Source: Clostridium culturomicium (GTDB lineage Bacteria > Bacillota > Clostridia > Clostridiales > Clostridiaceae). From it: DNA of 64,000 nucleotides. The stretch is taken from assembly GCF_000821305.1 (NCBI RefSeq), contig NZ_CCXK01000017.1, forward strand, positions 1,643,505 through 1,707,504, read 5' to 3'. This document shows, in pieces, positions 37,486 to 47,387 of this stretch; position 1 is the stretch's first letter, and the number at the start of each line of letters is the position of its first letter. The position numbers were made by a program, and so were the translations under genes. The notes below the pieces were generated by a model, which made no database searches, had not been told where the DNA came from, and was given only the letters and a program-made list of their open reading frames with translations.

Positions 37486-38028
37486 TTATTCATTAATATT
37501 AATAACACCTTTACCTTTAACAAAGTAATCTACACCTGATATTATTGTTATAATTCCCGCTAGATAGATAAATACTTGTGTTAACATGTTTAGCCATGAA
37601 GGAGAATATACTAAATATACTAATCCCATTATTATAGCTATCATTTGTATAACAGTTTTTAACTTACCCCAGTTACTTGCTGCTATAACCACACCTTGTG
37701 ACGCTGCAAGAGTACGCAAACCTGATACCACAAATTCTCTAGCAATTATTACAACAACCACCCATGCTGGTATAATAGTTCTCTCTACAAGGATTATTAA
37801 AGCACAAGTTACTAAAAGCTTGTCTGCCAAGGGGTCCATGAATTTTCCAAAGTTAGTTATCTGATTTCTACTACGTGCTATGTATCCATCCAACTTATCA
37901 GTAATTGAAGCAATCACAAATACTGATAAAGCTATAATATTTGCTGTAGTCGTATTTACCATTGCTAAAATTAAAAATACTGGAACTAATATCATTCTTA
38001 GCACTGTAAGCTTATTTGCAAGATTCAT
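37486..38028 (-). CDS. pgsA: CDP-diacylglycerol-glycerol-3-phosphate 3-phosphatidyltransferase
   Basis: Makes phosphatidylglycerol phosphate, the first step to PG and cardiolipin. The 180-residue membrane protein has the CDP-alcohol phosphotransferase motif in ASITDKLDGYIARSRNQ continuing to GKFMDPLADKLL (D-x-x-D-G...D-x-x-x-D). The ATG at 38028 is chosen because GGAG lies 9 bases before it and only touches the earlier in-frame ATG. It follows rimO. Confidence 0.94.
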   Translation of the reverse strand: MNLANKLTVLRMILVPVFLILAMVNTTTANIIALSVFVIASITDKLDGYIARSRNQITNFGKFMDPLADKLLVTCALIILVERTIIPAWVVVVIIAREFVVSGLRTLAASQGVVIAASNWGKLKTVIQMIAIIMGLVYLVYSPSWLNMLTQVFIYLAGIITIISGVDYFVKGKGVININE

Positions 38029-38125
38029 TTCAATCATCTCCTACTCCATCAATTTCAACTGTCATACAGTAAATTTCATTATTTAACTATAAATCTTTTG
38101 CAAATTATTCACGTAATCAATATAT

Positions 38126-38145
38126 TGGTTACTATAACCATTATA
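38126..38145 (-). promoter_or_regulatory. TATAAT with abutting inverted repeat upstream of pgsA
   Basis: A -10-like TATAAT (38140-38145, minus strand) is followed immediately by TGGTTA-TAG-TAACCA (38126-38140). The -35 is not clear. The inverted repeat would cover the transcription start and could be an operator. Confidence 0.35.
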
Positions 38146-38205
38146 CAATATATTTTCCTAATTACATAAATATTAATGTTAATTTTGTCTTAACAAGTAA
38201 TAAAA

Positions 38206-39525
38206 TTATTTTACATGATCTCCAACAAGGTCATATTCCATGGCATCTGTTATTTTCACCTTAACGAAAGTACCAACTGCTAAATTATCACCTTTAACAT
38301 AAACCTCACCATCAATTTCTGGAGCCATCTCTGAATTTCTTCCAACGTATTTACCTTTATCTTTACTTTCAATAAGCACGTCATACTCTCTGCCAATTTT
38401 ATTTTTATTAATCTCTGCCGAAATTAATTGTTGAGTCCTCATTATAGCATCCATTCTTTGAACCTTAACTTCTTCTTCTATTTGATTTTCCATATCTGCC
38501 GCAACAGTACCTTCTTCTTGAGAATATGTGAATACACCTAACTTATCAAATCTTGTTTCCTTAACAAAGTTTAATAACTCTTCAAAGTTCTCTTCCGTCT
38601 CCCCTGGGAATCCTACGATGAAGGTAGTTCTGATTGTTATATTAGGAACTACTTTTCTAAGCTTATTTATGTTCTCCTCAATTATTCTTCTTCTGCCTTT
38701 TCTTCTCATTCCCTTTAAAACTTCATCACTTATATGCTGAAGCGGAATATCAATATACTTGCACACTTTATCATTAACTGCAATTTCTTCAATAACAGCG
38801 TCTGTTAACTCTTCTGCATAACAATATAAAAGTCTTATCCATTTGATACTTTTTATTTTACCTAGCTCTCTTAAAAGCACATGCAGAGTTTTCTCTCCAT
38901 AAAGATCAACTCCATAATTAGTAGTATCTTGAGCAACTAAAATAATTTCCTTATATCCATTTAAAGCCAACTCCTTAGCTTCCTTAAGGATATCTTCCAT
39001 ATCACGGCTTCTATATCTTCCTCTTATCTTTGGAATTGCACAATATGCACATACATTGTTACATCCCTCTGATATTCTTAAATAAGCAGTAGTCCCCCCT
39101 GTAGTAACCTCTCTGCTTCCTATATTGATATTAGTATCACTATAACTTGTTAAGCAGCTTTTCTCACCAGTAGCTAAAGCATTTTCTATACACTGATGAA
39201 GCTTATCATAATCATTTACACCTAATATAATATCAAGTTCAGGAATTAACTCTAAAAGCTCCTTACCATATCTTTGTGTAAGACAACCTGTAGCTATTAG
39301 AACTTTACAGTTACCTTCCTTAAATTTTGCCATCTCAAGGATTGTATCGATAGATTCCTGTTTAGAAGACTCTATAAATCCACAAGTATTTATAAGAAGT
39401 ATATCTGCTTTATTCTCATCATTAACTAACTCATATTTTCTTTTTAAGCTGTTAATTATTATTTCTGCATCAATTCTATTTTTATCGCAACCTAGATTAA
39501 TAACACCAAATTTTAAATTATCCAC
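38206..39525 (-). CDS. rimO: Ribosomal protein S12 methylthiotransferase RimO
   Basis: RimO adds a methylthio group to an Asp of S12. The 439-residue protein has the N-terminal UPF0004 domain (GVINLGCDKNRIDAEI, with further Cys in NTCGFIESSKQE and ATGCLTQRY), the radical SAM cysteines in SEGCNNVCAYCAIPKIRG and a C-terminal TRAM domain. CDKNRID rather than the MiaB/MtaB signature supports RimO. Translation starts at GTG 39525 behind AGGAGG. Downstream of ftsK, upstream of pgsA, as in Bacillus and Clostridium. Confidence 0.94.
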   Translation of the reverse strand: MDNLKFGVINLGCDKNRIDAEIIINSLKRKYELVNDENKADILLINTCGFIESSKQESIDTILEMAKFKEGNCKVLIATGCLTQRYGKELLELIPELDIILGVNDYDKLHQCIENALATGEKSCLTSYSDTNINIGSREVTTGGTTAYLRISEGCNNVCAYCAIPKIRGRYRSRDMEDILKEAKELALNGYKEIILVAQDTTNYGVDLYGEKTLHVLLRELGKIKSIKWIRLLYCYAEELTDAVIEEIAVNDKVCKYIDIPLQHISDEVLKGMRRKGRRRIIEENINKLRKVVPNITIRTTFIVGFPGETEENFEELLNFVKETRFDKLGVFTYSQEEGTVAADMENQIEEEVKVQRMDAIMRTQQLISAEINKNKIGREYDVLIESKDKGKYVGRNSEMAPEIDGEVYVKGDNLAVGTFVKVKITDAMEYDLVGDHVK

Positions 39526-39592
39526 AACTTTCCTCCTAAGTTATAACTTTTTATTTATCTCTGCTTTAATGAGATATTTCCTTCATTGAAAG

Positions 39593-41914
39593 TTAGTATC
39601 TTCCACTATAATCTTCTCTTCCAATGACTTGCCTTGGTTTACTTCCATTTTTTCCTGAAATAATTCCTTCTGCTTCCATCTCATCAATAATTCTAGCCGC
39701 TCTATTATACCCTATTTTTAGTCTTCTCTGCAACAAGGATGTAGAAGCTTGCCCTGCTTCTAGAACTATTTTTATGGCTTCATCTAAAAGTTCATCACAA
39801 TCATCACTATTTTTGCCACCCTTAGCAGCATTATTTTCTATTTCTTCAATGATTTCTTTTTTATATTCATGTTTTTCTATTCCACTACGAACGAATTCAA
39901 CAACTCTTTCAACTTCCTCTTCTGAAACAAAAGCTCCTTGAATTCTTATAGGTTTAGATTCTCCAACTGGATAATATAACATATCTCCTTTTCCTAAAAG
40001 CTTTTCTGCCCCTGAGGAGTCTAATATAGTTCTCGAATCTATCTGACTTGAAACAGCAAATGAAATTCTTGATGGTATATTAGCCTTGATCACACCTGTT
40101 ATTACGTCAACAGATGGTCTTTGAGTCGCAATAACTAAATGCATTCCTGCTGCTCTTGCCATTTGTGCCAATCTTCCAATATACTCTTCAACCTCATTAG
40201 CACACACCATCATTAAATCTGCAAGCTCATCAATGATTATAACAATCCACGGAAGTTTTTCTTCAATTACTCCTCTTTCAGCAAATTCATTATAACCTTC
40301 AATATTCCTCACATTATTATCTGCAAATAATTTATATCTTCTTGTCATTTCATTAACAGCCCAATTTAATGCACCAGCAGCCTTCTTAGGATCTGTTACA
40401 ACAGGAATAAGCAGATGAGGAATTCCATTATAGATATTAAGCTCCACCACCTTTGGATCTATTAAAAGCAATTTTACTTCATTTGGTGAATACTTAAACA
40501 GCATACTCATTAATAAAGTATTTATACATACACTCTTTCCAGAACCCGTAGCTCCTGCAATTAAAAGGTGAGGCATTTTAGTTAAGTCACCTACAACACA
40601 ATTTCCTCCAATATCTTTTCCAAGGGCAAAGGCTAAATTCTTCTTACTTTCTGTAAACTCTTCCCCCTCAATAACTTCCCTAAAAAATACTGCAGACAGT
40701 TCTTTATTCGGAACCTCAATTCCCACCGCAGCTTTTCCTGGAATTGGTGCTTCTATTCTTACTCCAGATGCAGCAAGATTTAGAGCTATATCATCTGCCA
40801 AATTAACAATTTTACTTACTTTAACACCAACATGAGGCTGAAGCTCAAACCTAGTTACAGATGGGCCTTTTGTAACCTGTACAACCTTTGCTTCTACTCC
40901 AAAGCTTGCTAAAGTGTCTTGAAGCTTATTAGCACTTACAAGTAATTCTTTTTTATCTCCGCTTTTCCCTGCACCATTCATATTTTTGTGAAGCAGTTCT
41001 GATGAAGGATAAACATACTCATAATTCTGTTCTCCAGTTCCCATTGTTATATCAATATTTAAAGCTTCCCTTTCAATCTCACTTTTCTCTATTTTCGGCT
41101 TATGCTCAACTACATCAGCCGCAGCCTCTCTTACCTTAGGTTCATCCTCATCACTTCTCATAAAATCAATAATTTTTATATTAGAATCTATTTTAGTATG
41201 TTCTTCTCTTTGAGGCTGTTCCTCTAATATAAGACTTCTATCTCCATCATCAGAAAGTCTTATTTTTTCATTCTTAATATTACTTTCCTTCTTTTCGCGC
41301 TTTTCAAAGGTAAATAGTTCTTTTATTGTAACGTCATTTATAAGCATTAATGCTACCACATAAAATGCCAAATATACAACATAACCTCCCCATTTTCCTA
41401 AGAGTAAATAAACTGGCACCGCTATTAATAAGGATATAACCCCTCCATGAAGAACTCCCTGCGCCATAAATTGATTTTGTATAGAAAGAATCATGTCTCC
41501 TTTTATATAATAATTGGGCAACACAATACTTTCTATAAACAGCAGGGATGTAATAACAAATATAGTTATACCAACCGTAGTTTTAGTGAACTTAAAATAT
41601 TTATTGGTAATTATATAACATACACCCATATAAAATAATAAAAATGGAATAATATAAGCACCTATTCCTATCAGTCCAATAAATACTTTATTCACAAAAG
41701 TTCCTAAAGTACCCGTCCAAGACCCCTTATCTGTTATCATTCCTGATATTAAAGCTAAAAATATAAGAACTCCTATGGTAATTAGTATAATTCCTGTAAA
41801 ATCAAATATTTTATCTTCTTCTATATTTTTAGCACCATTAACTTTTACTTTCGGCTTTGAACTAGCTTTTTTTCTACCTTTTTTCTTTTTTGAAGCTGTC
41901 TTTCTTTCTGCCAT
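39593..41914 (-). CDS. ftsK: DNA translocase FtsK/SpoIIIE
   Basis: Pumps chromosomal DNA through the division or sporulation septum. The 773-residue protein has a basic N-terminus, four membrane helices (about 30-185), a linker, the RecA-like motor with Walker A AGATGSGKSVCINTL and Walker B VIIIDELADLM. The gamma winged-helix domain for KOPS recognition lies at the end (LLQRRLKIGYNRAARIIDEM). The ATG at 41914 is set by GGGGGTGAG; the longer frame to 41998 lacks a signal. tepA is upstream, as in Bacillus. Confidence 0.96.
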   Translation of the reverse strand: MAERKTASKKKKGRKKASSKPKVKVNGAKNIEEDKIFDFTGIILITIGVLIFLALISGMITDKGSWTGTLGTFVNKVFIGLIGIGAYIIPFLLFYMGVCYIITNKYFKFTKTTVGITIFVITSLLFIESIVLPNYYIKGDMILSIQNQFMAQGVLHGGVISLLIAVPVYLLLGKWGGYVVYLAFYVVALMLINDVTIKELFTFEKREKKESNIKNEKIRLSDDGDRSLILEEQPQREEHTKIDSNIKIIDFMRSDEDEPKVREAAADVVEHKPKIEKSEIEREALNIDITMGTGEQNYEYVYPSSELLHKNMNGAGKSGDKKELLVSANKLQDTLASFGVEAKVVQVTKGPSVTRFELQPHVGVKVSKIVNLADDIALNLAASGVRIEAPIPGKAAVGIEVPNKELSAVFFREVIEGEEFTESKKNLAFALGKDIGGNCVVGDLTKMPHLLIAGATGSGKSVCINTLLMSMLFKYSPNEVKLLLIDPKVVELNIYNGIPHLLIPVVTDPKKAAGALNWAVNEMTRRYKLFADNNVRNIEGYNEFAERGVIEEKLPWIVIIIDELADLMMVCANEVEEYIGRLAQMARAAGMHLVIATQRPSVDVITGVIKANIPSRISFAVSSQIDSRTILDSSGAEKLLGKGDMLYYPVGESKPIRIQGAFVSEEEVERVVEFVRSGIEKHEYKKEIIEEIENNAAKGGKNSDDCDELLDEAIKIVLEAGQASTSLLQRRLKIGYNRAARIIDEMEAEGIISGKNGSKPRQVIGREDYSGRY

Positions 41915-42265
41915 GGTCTCACCCCCAAATATTTTTCCATAGATTTTAAACAAAGTCTTCCATCTACCTCTTCCTATTTTACATTGAAAGGCCCTCATAT
42001 TTCAAATTATTTTTCACTTTATAGAATTATTTACATTGTTGACTTATAAAGTGACACCTATTCCTTCTTCGTACCCCTTATTTATTACCATTCCTTCTAA
42101 TACTCATTTCAATCATTTCTTACCATATTTCTTCCAAACTTAATTTATTCTATAACATCTTACTGCTTCCTTTTTATAAGTAAATTTAACTCATCATAAA
42201 ACCAACATAAAATATTAAAGGCATGATAGAAGAAAATATCTTCATCACGCCTTAATCAAACATTA
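41915..42265. other. Intergenic region between tepA and ftsK, no gene
   Basis: Contains the tepA terminator near 42216-42254 and otherwise AT-rich DNA. No credible ORF. A promoter for ftsK is expected here, but none stands out. Confidence 0.5.
42216..42254 (-). terminator. Probable terminator of tepA
   Basis: AAGGCGTGATGAAGATA / TATC-rich arm ending GCCTT, an imperfect long stem followed by TTAATATTTTA on the minus strand, shortly after the tepA stop. Confidence 0.65.
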
Positions 42266-43117
42266 TTATTTACTTGTTGCTACTTCTTTTTCTTTTATTA
42301 ACTCATCTAATTTATCAAGAGCTGATCTTATTCCGCCAACCTCATCAATAATTCCACACTCTACTGCTTGTTTGCCTATAAGAATTGTTCCTATATCATT
42401 CAAAAGTTCATCAGTCTGACTCATTAATTCTACAAGTTTTTCCGAAGTTACATTAGATGTTCTTACTATAAACTCTATTATACGATCCTGCATTTTTTTA
42501 AAGTATTCAAAAGTTTGAGGTACCCCAATAACAAATCCATTCATTCTTATAGGATGAACTATCATTGTAGCTGATGGAGTTATAAAGGAATAATCTGATG
42601 CCGTTGATAATGGAACCCCGATGGAATGTCCTCCACCTATAACAATAGACACTGTAGGCTTACTTAAACTTGTAATCATCTCTGCAATTGCAAGTCCTGC
42701 CTCCACATCTCCCCCAGCAGTGTTTAATACAATTAAAACCCCCTTTACCTTGTCATCTCTTTCAATGGCAATAAGCTGTGGAATAACATGTTCATATTTT
42801 GTTGTTTTAGTTTGATTCCCAGATATATTATGACCCTCTATCTGACCTATAATAGGTATAATTTGAATATTATCATCTGGTTTTGCTATATTGGCAGCTC
42901 CAATTTCTCTTATATTTTCAATCTCATCAGACGAACTTGATGAATCATCTTCTGAAGCTTCATCCTTTTCTTTGCTCACTATTGTCTTTTCTATTTTCGC
43001 AGGCTTTGAAGTTTTTCCCTTATCATGTTTATTTTTTTTACAGTCATCTTCTAACTCTATACCTTCTACAGCCATTGATATGTTATCATACGTCATATTA
43101 TTATCATCTTTTAACAT
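42266..43117 (-). CDS. tepA: TepA-type ClpP-family serine protease
   Basis: TepA (translocation-enhancing protein A) is a ClpP-fold protease linked to protein export in Bacillus. The 283-residue product has an N-terminal low-complexity region of about 75 residues (Lys/Glu, then SEDDSSSSSDEIENIREIG), then the ClpP fold. That fold shows VLNTAGGDVEAGLAIAEMI, the nucleophile Ser in GGGHSIGVPLS and His in MIVHPIRMNG. The start at 43117 has AGGAGGT, which is paired in a hairpin. It lies between lysC and ftsK. The N-terminal extension is longer than I expect for the family. Confidence 0.88.
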   Translation of the reverse strand: MLKDDNNMTYDNISMAVEGIELEDDCKKNKHDKGKTSKPAKIEKTIVSKEKDEASEDDSSSSSDEIENIREIGAANIAKPDDNIQIIPIIGQIEGHNISGNQTKTTKYEHVIPQLIAIERDDKVKGVLIVLNTAGGDVEAGLAIAEMITSLSKPTVSIVIGGGHSIGVPLSTASDYSFITPSATMIVHPIRMNGFVIGVPQTFEYFKKMQDRIIEFIVRTSNVTSEKLVELMSQTDELLNDIGTILIGKQAVECGIIDEVGGIRSALDKLDELIKEKEVATSK

Positions 43118-43169
43118 AATAAAATACCTCCTAATACACTGTATTTTGTGCATTGGGAGGTTTTATTAT
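43116..43169 (-). promoter_or_regulatory. Long hairpin sequestering the tepA ribosome binding site
   Basis: The arms are 43116-43139 and 43148-43169 (AATAAAA-CCTCC-AATGCAC against GTGTATTAGGAGGTATTTT), about 20 pairs with one mismatch, one G-U and a two-base bulge; the loop is eight bases. The right-hand arm of the transcript contains the tepA AGGAGGT and reaches the start codon. The hairpin begins just after the lysC stop. It could act as a translational gate or an intercistronic terminator. Confidence 0.7.
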
Positions 43170-43170
43170 T

Positions 43171-44358
43171 CTAACCTAAAGCAAATTCATTATGAAGTAA
43201 ATTTATAGCATCCTTAACTCTGTCACTCTTTACCAAACACCATATGGTGGTGTGGGAGTCAGCCGTCTGAAGAATATCTATGTCACCTTCTTCTAAAGCT
43301 TTTAAAATTCTAGACATTACTCCAGGAACCCCTCTTATCTTAGAACCTATTACAGCTATCTTACTGCAGTCAGTTTCATATTCATAATTTATTTTTAGTT
43401 TCTCAGCTATAGCTTTAAATTTTTCCAAATCACCTTCACCTATTGTAAATACCTTTTCTCTAAGGAATACACTGATCAAATCAATACTGATTCCTTCTTC
43501 AGCTAAGGTATGGAAAATTGAATTGCAGTGATCCTTTTGCTTGCTGCTGATAAGAATCTGAACTCTTTTATCCATATGAGTAATTCCAGTTATGATTTTA
43601 TCATTTTCTTTAACATATGATGCTATTAAAGTTCCTTCACATTCACTTAAAGTATTTTTAATAACAAGAGGTATGTTATATCTTCTTGAAATTTCCACTG
43701 CTCTAGGATGAATAACCTTCGCTCCCTGCTCTGCAAATTGGAACACCTCATCATAGCTTATACTTTCAATTAAAGATGCCTTAGAAACAATCCTAGGATC
43801 TGCAGTCATAATTCCATCAACATCAGTGTAAATTTGCACTTCAGAAGCTTTAAGCGCCGCGCCTAAAATAGCTCCTGTTACATCACTACCACCTCTGCCA
43901 ATAGTGGTTATACTTCCATCCTCACAGATACCTTGAAATCCAGCAACTACCGGTATTTTACCTTGTTCTATTACTTTTAGAATATTAGAAGGCTCTACAT
44001 CTATTATAGATGCATTATTAAAATTATTATCTGTTTTTATTCCAGCTTCTCCGCCCATTAAAGGGATTGCATCAATGCCTGCTCTTAAAAGATCATTACA
44101 CATTATTACCGTACTTAAAGTTTCACCACAAGAAAGCAATAAATCCATAGCTCTTTTATTATCATCTTTAAACTTATCATCCACTAAAGAAATCAATGTA
44201 TCGGTAGCATAAGGTGACCCTTTCCTTCCCATAGCAGATACAACTACCACAGGCTGCTGTCCTTTATCTATAAGAGCCTTAATTTTTTTTACAACCAGTT
44301 TTCTATTCTCTTCATTTGCTACTGATGTTCCCCCAAACTTTTGAACGACTATACTCAT
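43171..44358 (-). CDS. lysC: Aspartate kinase
   Basis: Phosphorylates aspartate, first step to lysine, threonine, methionine and diaminopimelate. The 395-residue product has VVQKFGGTSVANEENRK (residues 3-19), TIGRGGSDVTGAILGAAL and two C-terminal ACT domains (from about 255) for feedback control. The ATG at 44358 is set by GGAGG; the longer frame overlaps ymxH. No T-box or lysine riboswitch is seen before the operon. It follows ymxH by 13 bases, the position held by dapG in Bacillus. Confidence 0.95.
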   Translation of the reverse strand: MSIVVQKFGGTSVANEENRKLVVKKIKALIDKGQQPVVVVSAMGRKGSPYATDTLISLVDDKFKDDNKRAMDLLLSCGETLSTVIMCNDLLRAGIDAIPLMGGEAGIKTDNNFNNASIIDVEPSNILKVIEQGKIPVVAGFQGICEDGSITTIGRGGSDVTGAILGAALKASEVQIYTDVDGIMTADPRIVSKASLIESISYDEVFQFAEQGAKVIHPRAVEISRRYNIPLVIKNTLSECEGTLIASYVKENDKIITGITHMDKRVQILISSKQKDHCNSIFHTLAEEGISIDLISVFLREKVFTIGEGDLEKFKAIAEKLKINYEYETDCSKIAVIGSKIRGVPGVMSRILKALEEGDIDILQTADSHTTIWCLVKSDRVKDAINLLHNEFALG

Positions 44359-44371
44359 ATTTACCTCCATG

Positions 44372-44647
44372 CTATATGTGGGTTTTTCGTAGTGTATCTC
44401 CATCCACATCAATGATTATAGTTTTAGAGCCTATCTTTTTTACATAGTCCCAAGATACCTCCAACATTTCATTTCCTTTAAAAAATAACTTATTAGATCT
44501 GCCGTCATTTAATAAAAGAAGCTTGAGTTGTCCATTTTCATCTATTACTATATCATTGTTGCCAAGTACACTATATTTATCTCCATCATTAATATTAATT
44601 ATTTCGTATCTTTCCATCTCACTTAAATATCTATACTTCTCTTCCAT
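44372..44647 (-). CDS. ymxH: YlmC/YmxH family sporulation protein (PRC-barrel-like)
   Basis: 91 residues; starts EEKYRYLSEMERYEIININD and has KLFFKGNEMLEVSWDYVKKI, typical of YlmC/YmxH proteins, which have a PRC-barrel-like fold and appear in sporulation sets; the biochemical role is unknown. GAGGTGATAAT precedes the ATG. First gene after a good promoter. Confidence 0.88.
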   Translation of the reverse strand: MEEKYRYLSEMERYEIININDGDKYSVLGNNDIVIDENGQLKLLLLNDGRSNKLFFKGNEMLEVSWDYVKKIGSKTIIIDVDGDTLRKTHI

Positions 44648-44732
44648 ATTATCACCTCATACATAATTAAATTACTATGATTAATATGTAGATAAATTCT
44701 CTTTTATGAATAAATAAGCAAAACTTAATACA

Positions 44733-44760
44733 ATTATAATATACTTTATGAAAATGTAAA
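44733..44760 (-). promoter_or_regulatory. SigA-type promoter of ymxH-lysC(-tepA)
   Basis: TTTACA (44755-44760), 16-base spacer, TATAAT (44733-44738) on the minus strand, after the pnp terminator. Confidence 0.75.
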
Positions 44761-44788
44761 CCATTATGTACTTATATTTTAACAAAAA

Positions 44789-44816
44789 AATAAAAAGGTG
44801 GTTTCACCTTTTTATT
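44789..44816 (-). terminator. Intrinsic terminator of pnp
   Basis: AATAAAAAGGTG / CACCTTTTTATT, a 12-bp stem with a four-base loop, followed by TTTTTT on the minus strand. Confidence 0.92.
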
Positions 44817-44819
44817 CCT

Positions 44820-46928
44820 CTATGCTTCTGATTTATTTTCTTCTGAATCTTTTAAAGCATCTTTTCTTGAAAGATTTATTCTTCCTTGAGCATCTATTTC
44901 TGTAACTTTAACAAGTATTTCATCTCCAATAGCAACAACATCTTCAACCTTGTTAACTCTTTCGTTAGCAAGCTTAGAAATGTGTACTAAACCTTCTTTA
45001 CCTGGTAAAACTTCTACAAAAGCTCCAAATGCCATAATTTTAGTAACTTTTCCTAGGTAAATCTCGCCTGCTTCAACTTCTTTAGTGATTTCTTTAATCA
45101 TTCTTAAAGCTTCATTAGCGCTATCACCGTCATTAGACATGATTACTATCTTACCATCATCATTAGTATCAATCTTAACACCAGTATCTGCTATTATCTT
45201 CTTAATAGTCTTTCCTCCCGGTCCTATGATTTCTCTAACCTTATCTGGTTTAATATTTATAGTGTACATTCTTGGAGCATATGGTGATAACTCTTCTCTA
45301 GGGGCAGCTATACACTCATTAATTTTCTCTAAGATGTGCATTCTTGCAGTTCTAGCATCTTCAATTGCTGTTCTGATACACCACTTAGATAAACCTTTAA
45401 TCTTTGTATCTACTTGGATAGATGTTATACCAACTTCAGTTCCTGCAACCTTAAAGTCCATGTCTCCAAAGAAGTCCTCTATTCCTTGTATATCAGTCAT
45501 TACAGCTTCATCACTTAAATCTTCACTTGTGATTAATCCCATTGCTATACCAGCAGCTGGTCTCTTTATAGGAACTCCTGCATCAAGTAAAGCTAAAGTA
45601 CTTCCACATACGCTGGCTTGTGAAGTAGATCCGTTTGAACTTAATACTTCTGAAACTAATCTAATTGCATATGGGAATTCTTCTTCTGAAGGTATTAATG
45701 GCTCAAGAGCTCTTTCAGCTAAAGCTCCATGTCCTATTTCTCTTCTTCCTGGTCCTCTTAGTGGTTTAACCTCACCTACACTGTAAGCTGGGAAGTTATA
45801 GTGGTGCATGTATCTTTTGCTTTCCTCTTCACCAAGGCCATCAATGATTTGAACATCACCTAAAGCTCCTAATGTTGCAACAGTCATTACTTGAGTTAAT
45901 CCTCTTGTAAATAAACCTGTTCCATGAGTTCTTGGAAGTAATCCAGTTTCACAAGAGATTTTTCTAATTTCATTAAAAGCTCTTCCATCTGGTCTTCTTC
46001 TATCTTTAAGCATCATATGTCTAACGATTTCTTTTTGTATGTTATATATAGTTTCACCTATATCACTAGACTTATCTGCATATTTCTCTGCAAACTCTTC
46101 TTTTATTTTAGCTTTAATTTCATCTATCTTAGCGTTTCTCTCATCTTTATCTGTGATGTACATTGCTTCTTTTAGCATATCATAAGAATAGTTTCTTATA
46201 TCCTCTGCTAATTCTTCATCAACGTGATATAAAACTGGTTCTGGTTTAAACTTTCCAAATTTAGCTCTCGCTTCTTCTTGGAATGCTATTATGTTTTGAC
46301 ACTCATTAAAACCAAAATCTATTGCTTCGATCATAGTCTCCTCTGGTATTTCATCTCCACCAGCTTCAATCATCATTACTCTATCTTTAGTTGCACATAC
46401 AGTTAACTGCATTGAGCTTAATTCTCTTTCTTTAGATGTTGGGTTAATAACAAATTTTCCATCGATTAAACCAACAGATACAGTAGCAACAGCATCTACA
46501 AATGGAATACTAGAAATTAATAAAGCTACAGAAGCAGCATTCATTGCTAATATTTCTGGTGCATTATCTTGGTCTACAGAAACAACTGTACAAACAACCT
46601 GAACATCATTTCTATATCCTTTAGGAAATAATGGTCTTATTGGTCTATCAATAGCTCTACCATTAAGTATTGCTTTCTCAGATGGTCTTCCCTCTCTTTT
46701 TAAGAACCCTCCTGGTATTTTTCCTACTGCATATAATCTTTCTTCATATTCTACACTTAGTGGAAAGAAATCTATCCCTTGTCTTGGCTCCGGAGAAGCA
46801 TTTACATTTACAAGAATTACAGTTTCACCATAACTCATGAACATAGCGCAATCAGATAACATTCCAACTTTGCCTATTTCAATTTTCATTTCTCTTCCAG
46901 CAACCATTGTGCTTAATACATTTGACAT
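44820..46928 (-). CDS. pnp: Polynucleotide phosphorylase
   Basis: Processive 3'-5' phosphorolytic exonuclease of mRNA decay. 702 residues: two RNase PH cores ([20 protein letters not shown]; the second with [20 protein letters not shown] and [15 protein letters not shown]), then KH ([20 protein letters not shown], about 555) and S1 ([20 protein letters not shown], about 620). AAAGGAGG precedes the ATG. It follows rpsO, the conserved order in most bacteria. Confidence 0.98.
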   Translation of the reverse strand: MSNVLSTMVAGREMKIEIGKVGMLSDCAMFMSYGETVILVNVNASPEPRQGIDFFPLSVEYEERLYAVGKIPGGFLKREGRPSEKAILNGRAIDRPIRPLFPKGYRNDVQVVCTVVSVDQDNAPEILAMNAASVALLISSIPFVDAVATVSVGLIDGKFVINPTSKERELSSMQLTVCATKDRVMMIEAGGDEIPEETMIEAIDFGFNECQNIIAFQEEARAKFGKFKPEPVLYHVDEELAEDIRNYSYDMLKEAMYITDKDERNAKIDEIKAKIKEEFAEKYADKSSDIGETIYNIQKEIVRHMMLKDRRRPDGRAFNEIRKISCETGLLPRTHGTGLFTRGLTQVMTVATLGALGDVQIIDGLGEEESKRYMHHYNFPAYSVGEVKPLRGPGRREIGHGALAERALEPLIPSEEEFPYAIRLVSEVLSSNGSTSQASVCGSTLALLDAGVPIKRPAAGIAMGLITSEDLSDEAVMTDIQGIEDFFGDMDFKVAGTEVGITSIQVDTKIKGLSKWCIRTAIEDARTARMHILEKINECIAAPREELSPYAPRMYTINIKPDKVREIIGPGGKTIKKIIADTGVKIDTNDDGKIVIMSNDGDSANEALRMIKEITKEVEAGEIYLGKVTKIMAFGAFVEVLPGKEGLVHISKLANERVNKVEDVVAIGDEILVKVTEIDAQGRINLSRKDALKDSEENKSEA

Positions 46929-47016
46929 TATTTTTTCCTCCTTTCAATTTTGAGCATATGTATATTATTTATATAATATTTATATTATTTGTAACTTTAA
47001 TTAAAATTAAAATAAT

Positions 47017-47036
47017 AGAGCGGCCATTGCCGCTCT
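47017..47036 (-). terminator. Hairpin after rpsO
   Basis: AGAGCGGC-CATT-GCCGCTCT, an eight-bp perfect GC-rich stem, followed on the minus strand by ATTATTTTAATTTT. It terminates rpsO, at least partly, before pnp. Confidence 0.85.
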
Positions 47037-47039
47037 TAA

Positions 47040-47303
47040 TTATTTTCTAATTCCTAATTTAGCAATTATTGTTCTGTATCTTTCGATATCTTGCTTCTTT
47101 AAGTAGCTTAATAGCCCTTTTCTTTGTCCAACCATCATTAAAAGACCTCTTCTTGAGTGGTGGTCTTTCTTGTGAACTTTTAAGTGCTCAGTTAACTCTT
47201 TTATTCTCTCTGTTAATAGAGCTATTTGAACCTCTGGAGAACCTGTATCTCCTTCTGTTCTTGCGAATGTTACCATTATTTCTTGTTTTCTTGCCTTATC
47301 CAT
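47040..47303 (-). CDS. rpsO: 30S ribosomal protein S15
   Basis: S15 binds 16S rRNA helices 20-22. The 87-residue protein has [39 protein letters not shown] and [10 protein letters not shown], all family signatures. The start at 47303 ([10 protein letters not shown]) is set by GGAGGTG 9 bases upstream; the longer frame enters the leader. Confidence 0.98.
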   Translation of the reverse strand: MDKARKQEIMVTFARTEGDTGSPEVQIALLTERIKELTEHLKVHKKDHHSRRGLLMMVGQRKGLLSYLKKQDIERYRTIIAKLGIRK

Positions 47304-47381
47304 GCGTAATGCACCTCCAATTGTTAAATCGCCATATGCCATGTAATCCGTTGGCATTCGAAATACATAGCATAAGGTTCC
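47304..47381 (-). promoter_or_regulatory. Structured rpsO leader, possible S15 autoregulatory element
   Basis: The leader of about 78 bases can form two hairpins: CATAG...CTATG near the 5' end and ATGCCA-ACGGATTACA-TGGCAT, followed by ATGGCGATT and the ribosome binding site. S15 represses its own mRNA in many bacteria through unrelated leader structures. Position and structure fit; I cannot assign a known class. Confidence 0.45.
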
Positions 47382-47387
47382 TATGAA

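Noticed and set aside
44648..44819. Lysine riboswitch or T-box before ymxH-lysC
   Set aside because: The gap after the promoter is too short and lacks the conserved boxes.
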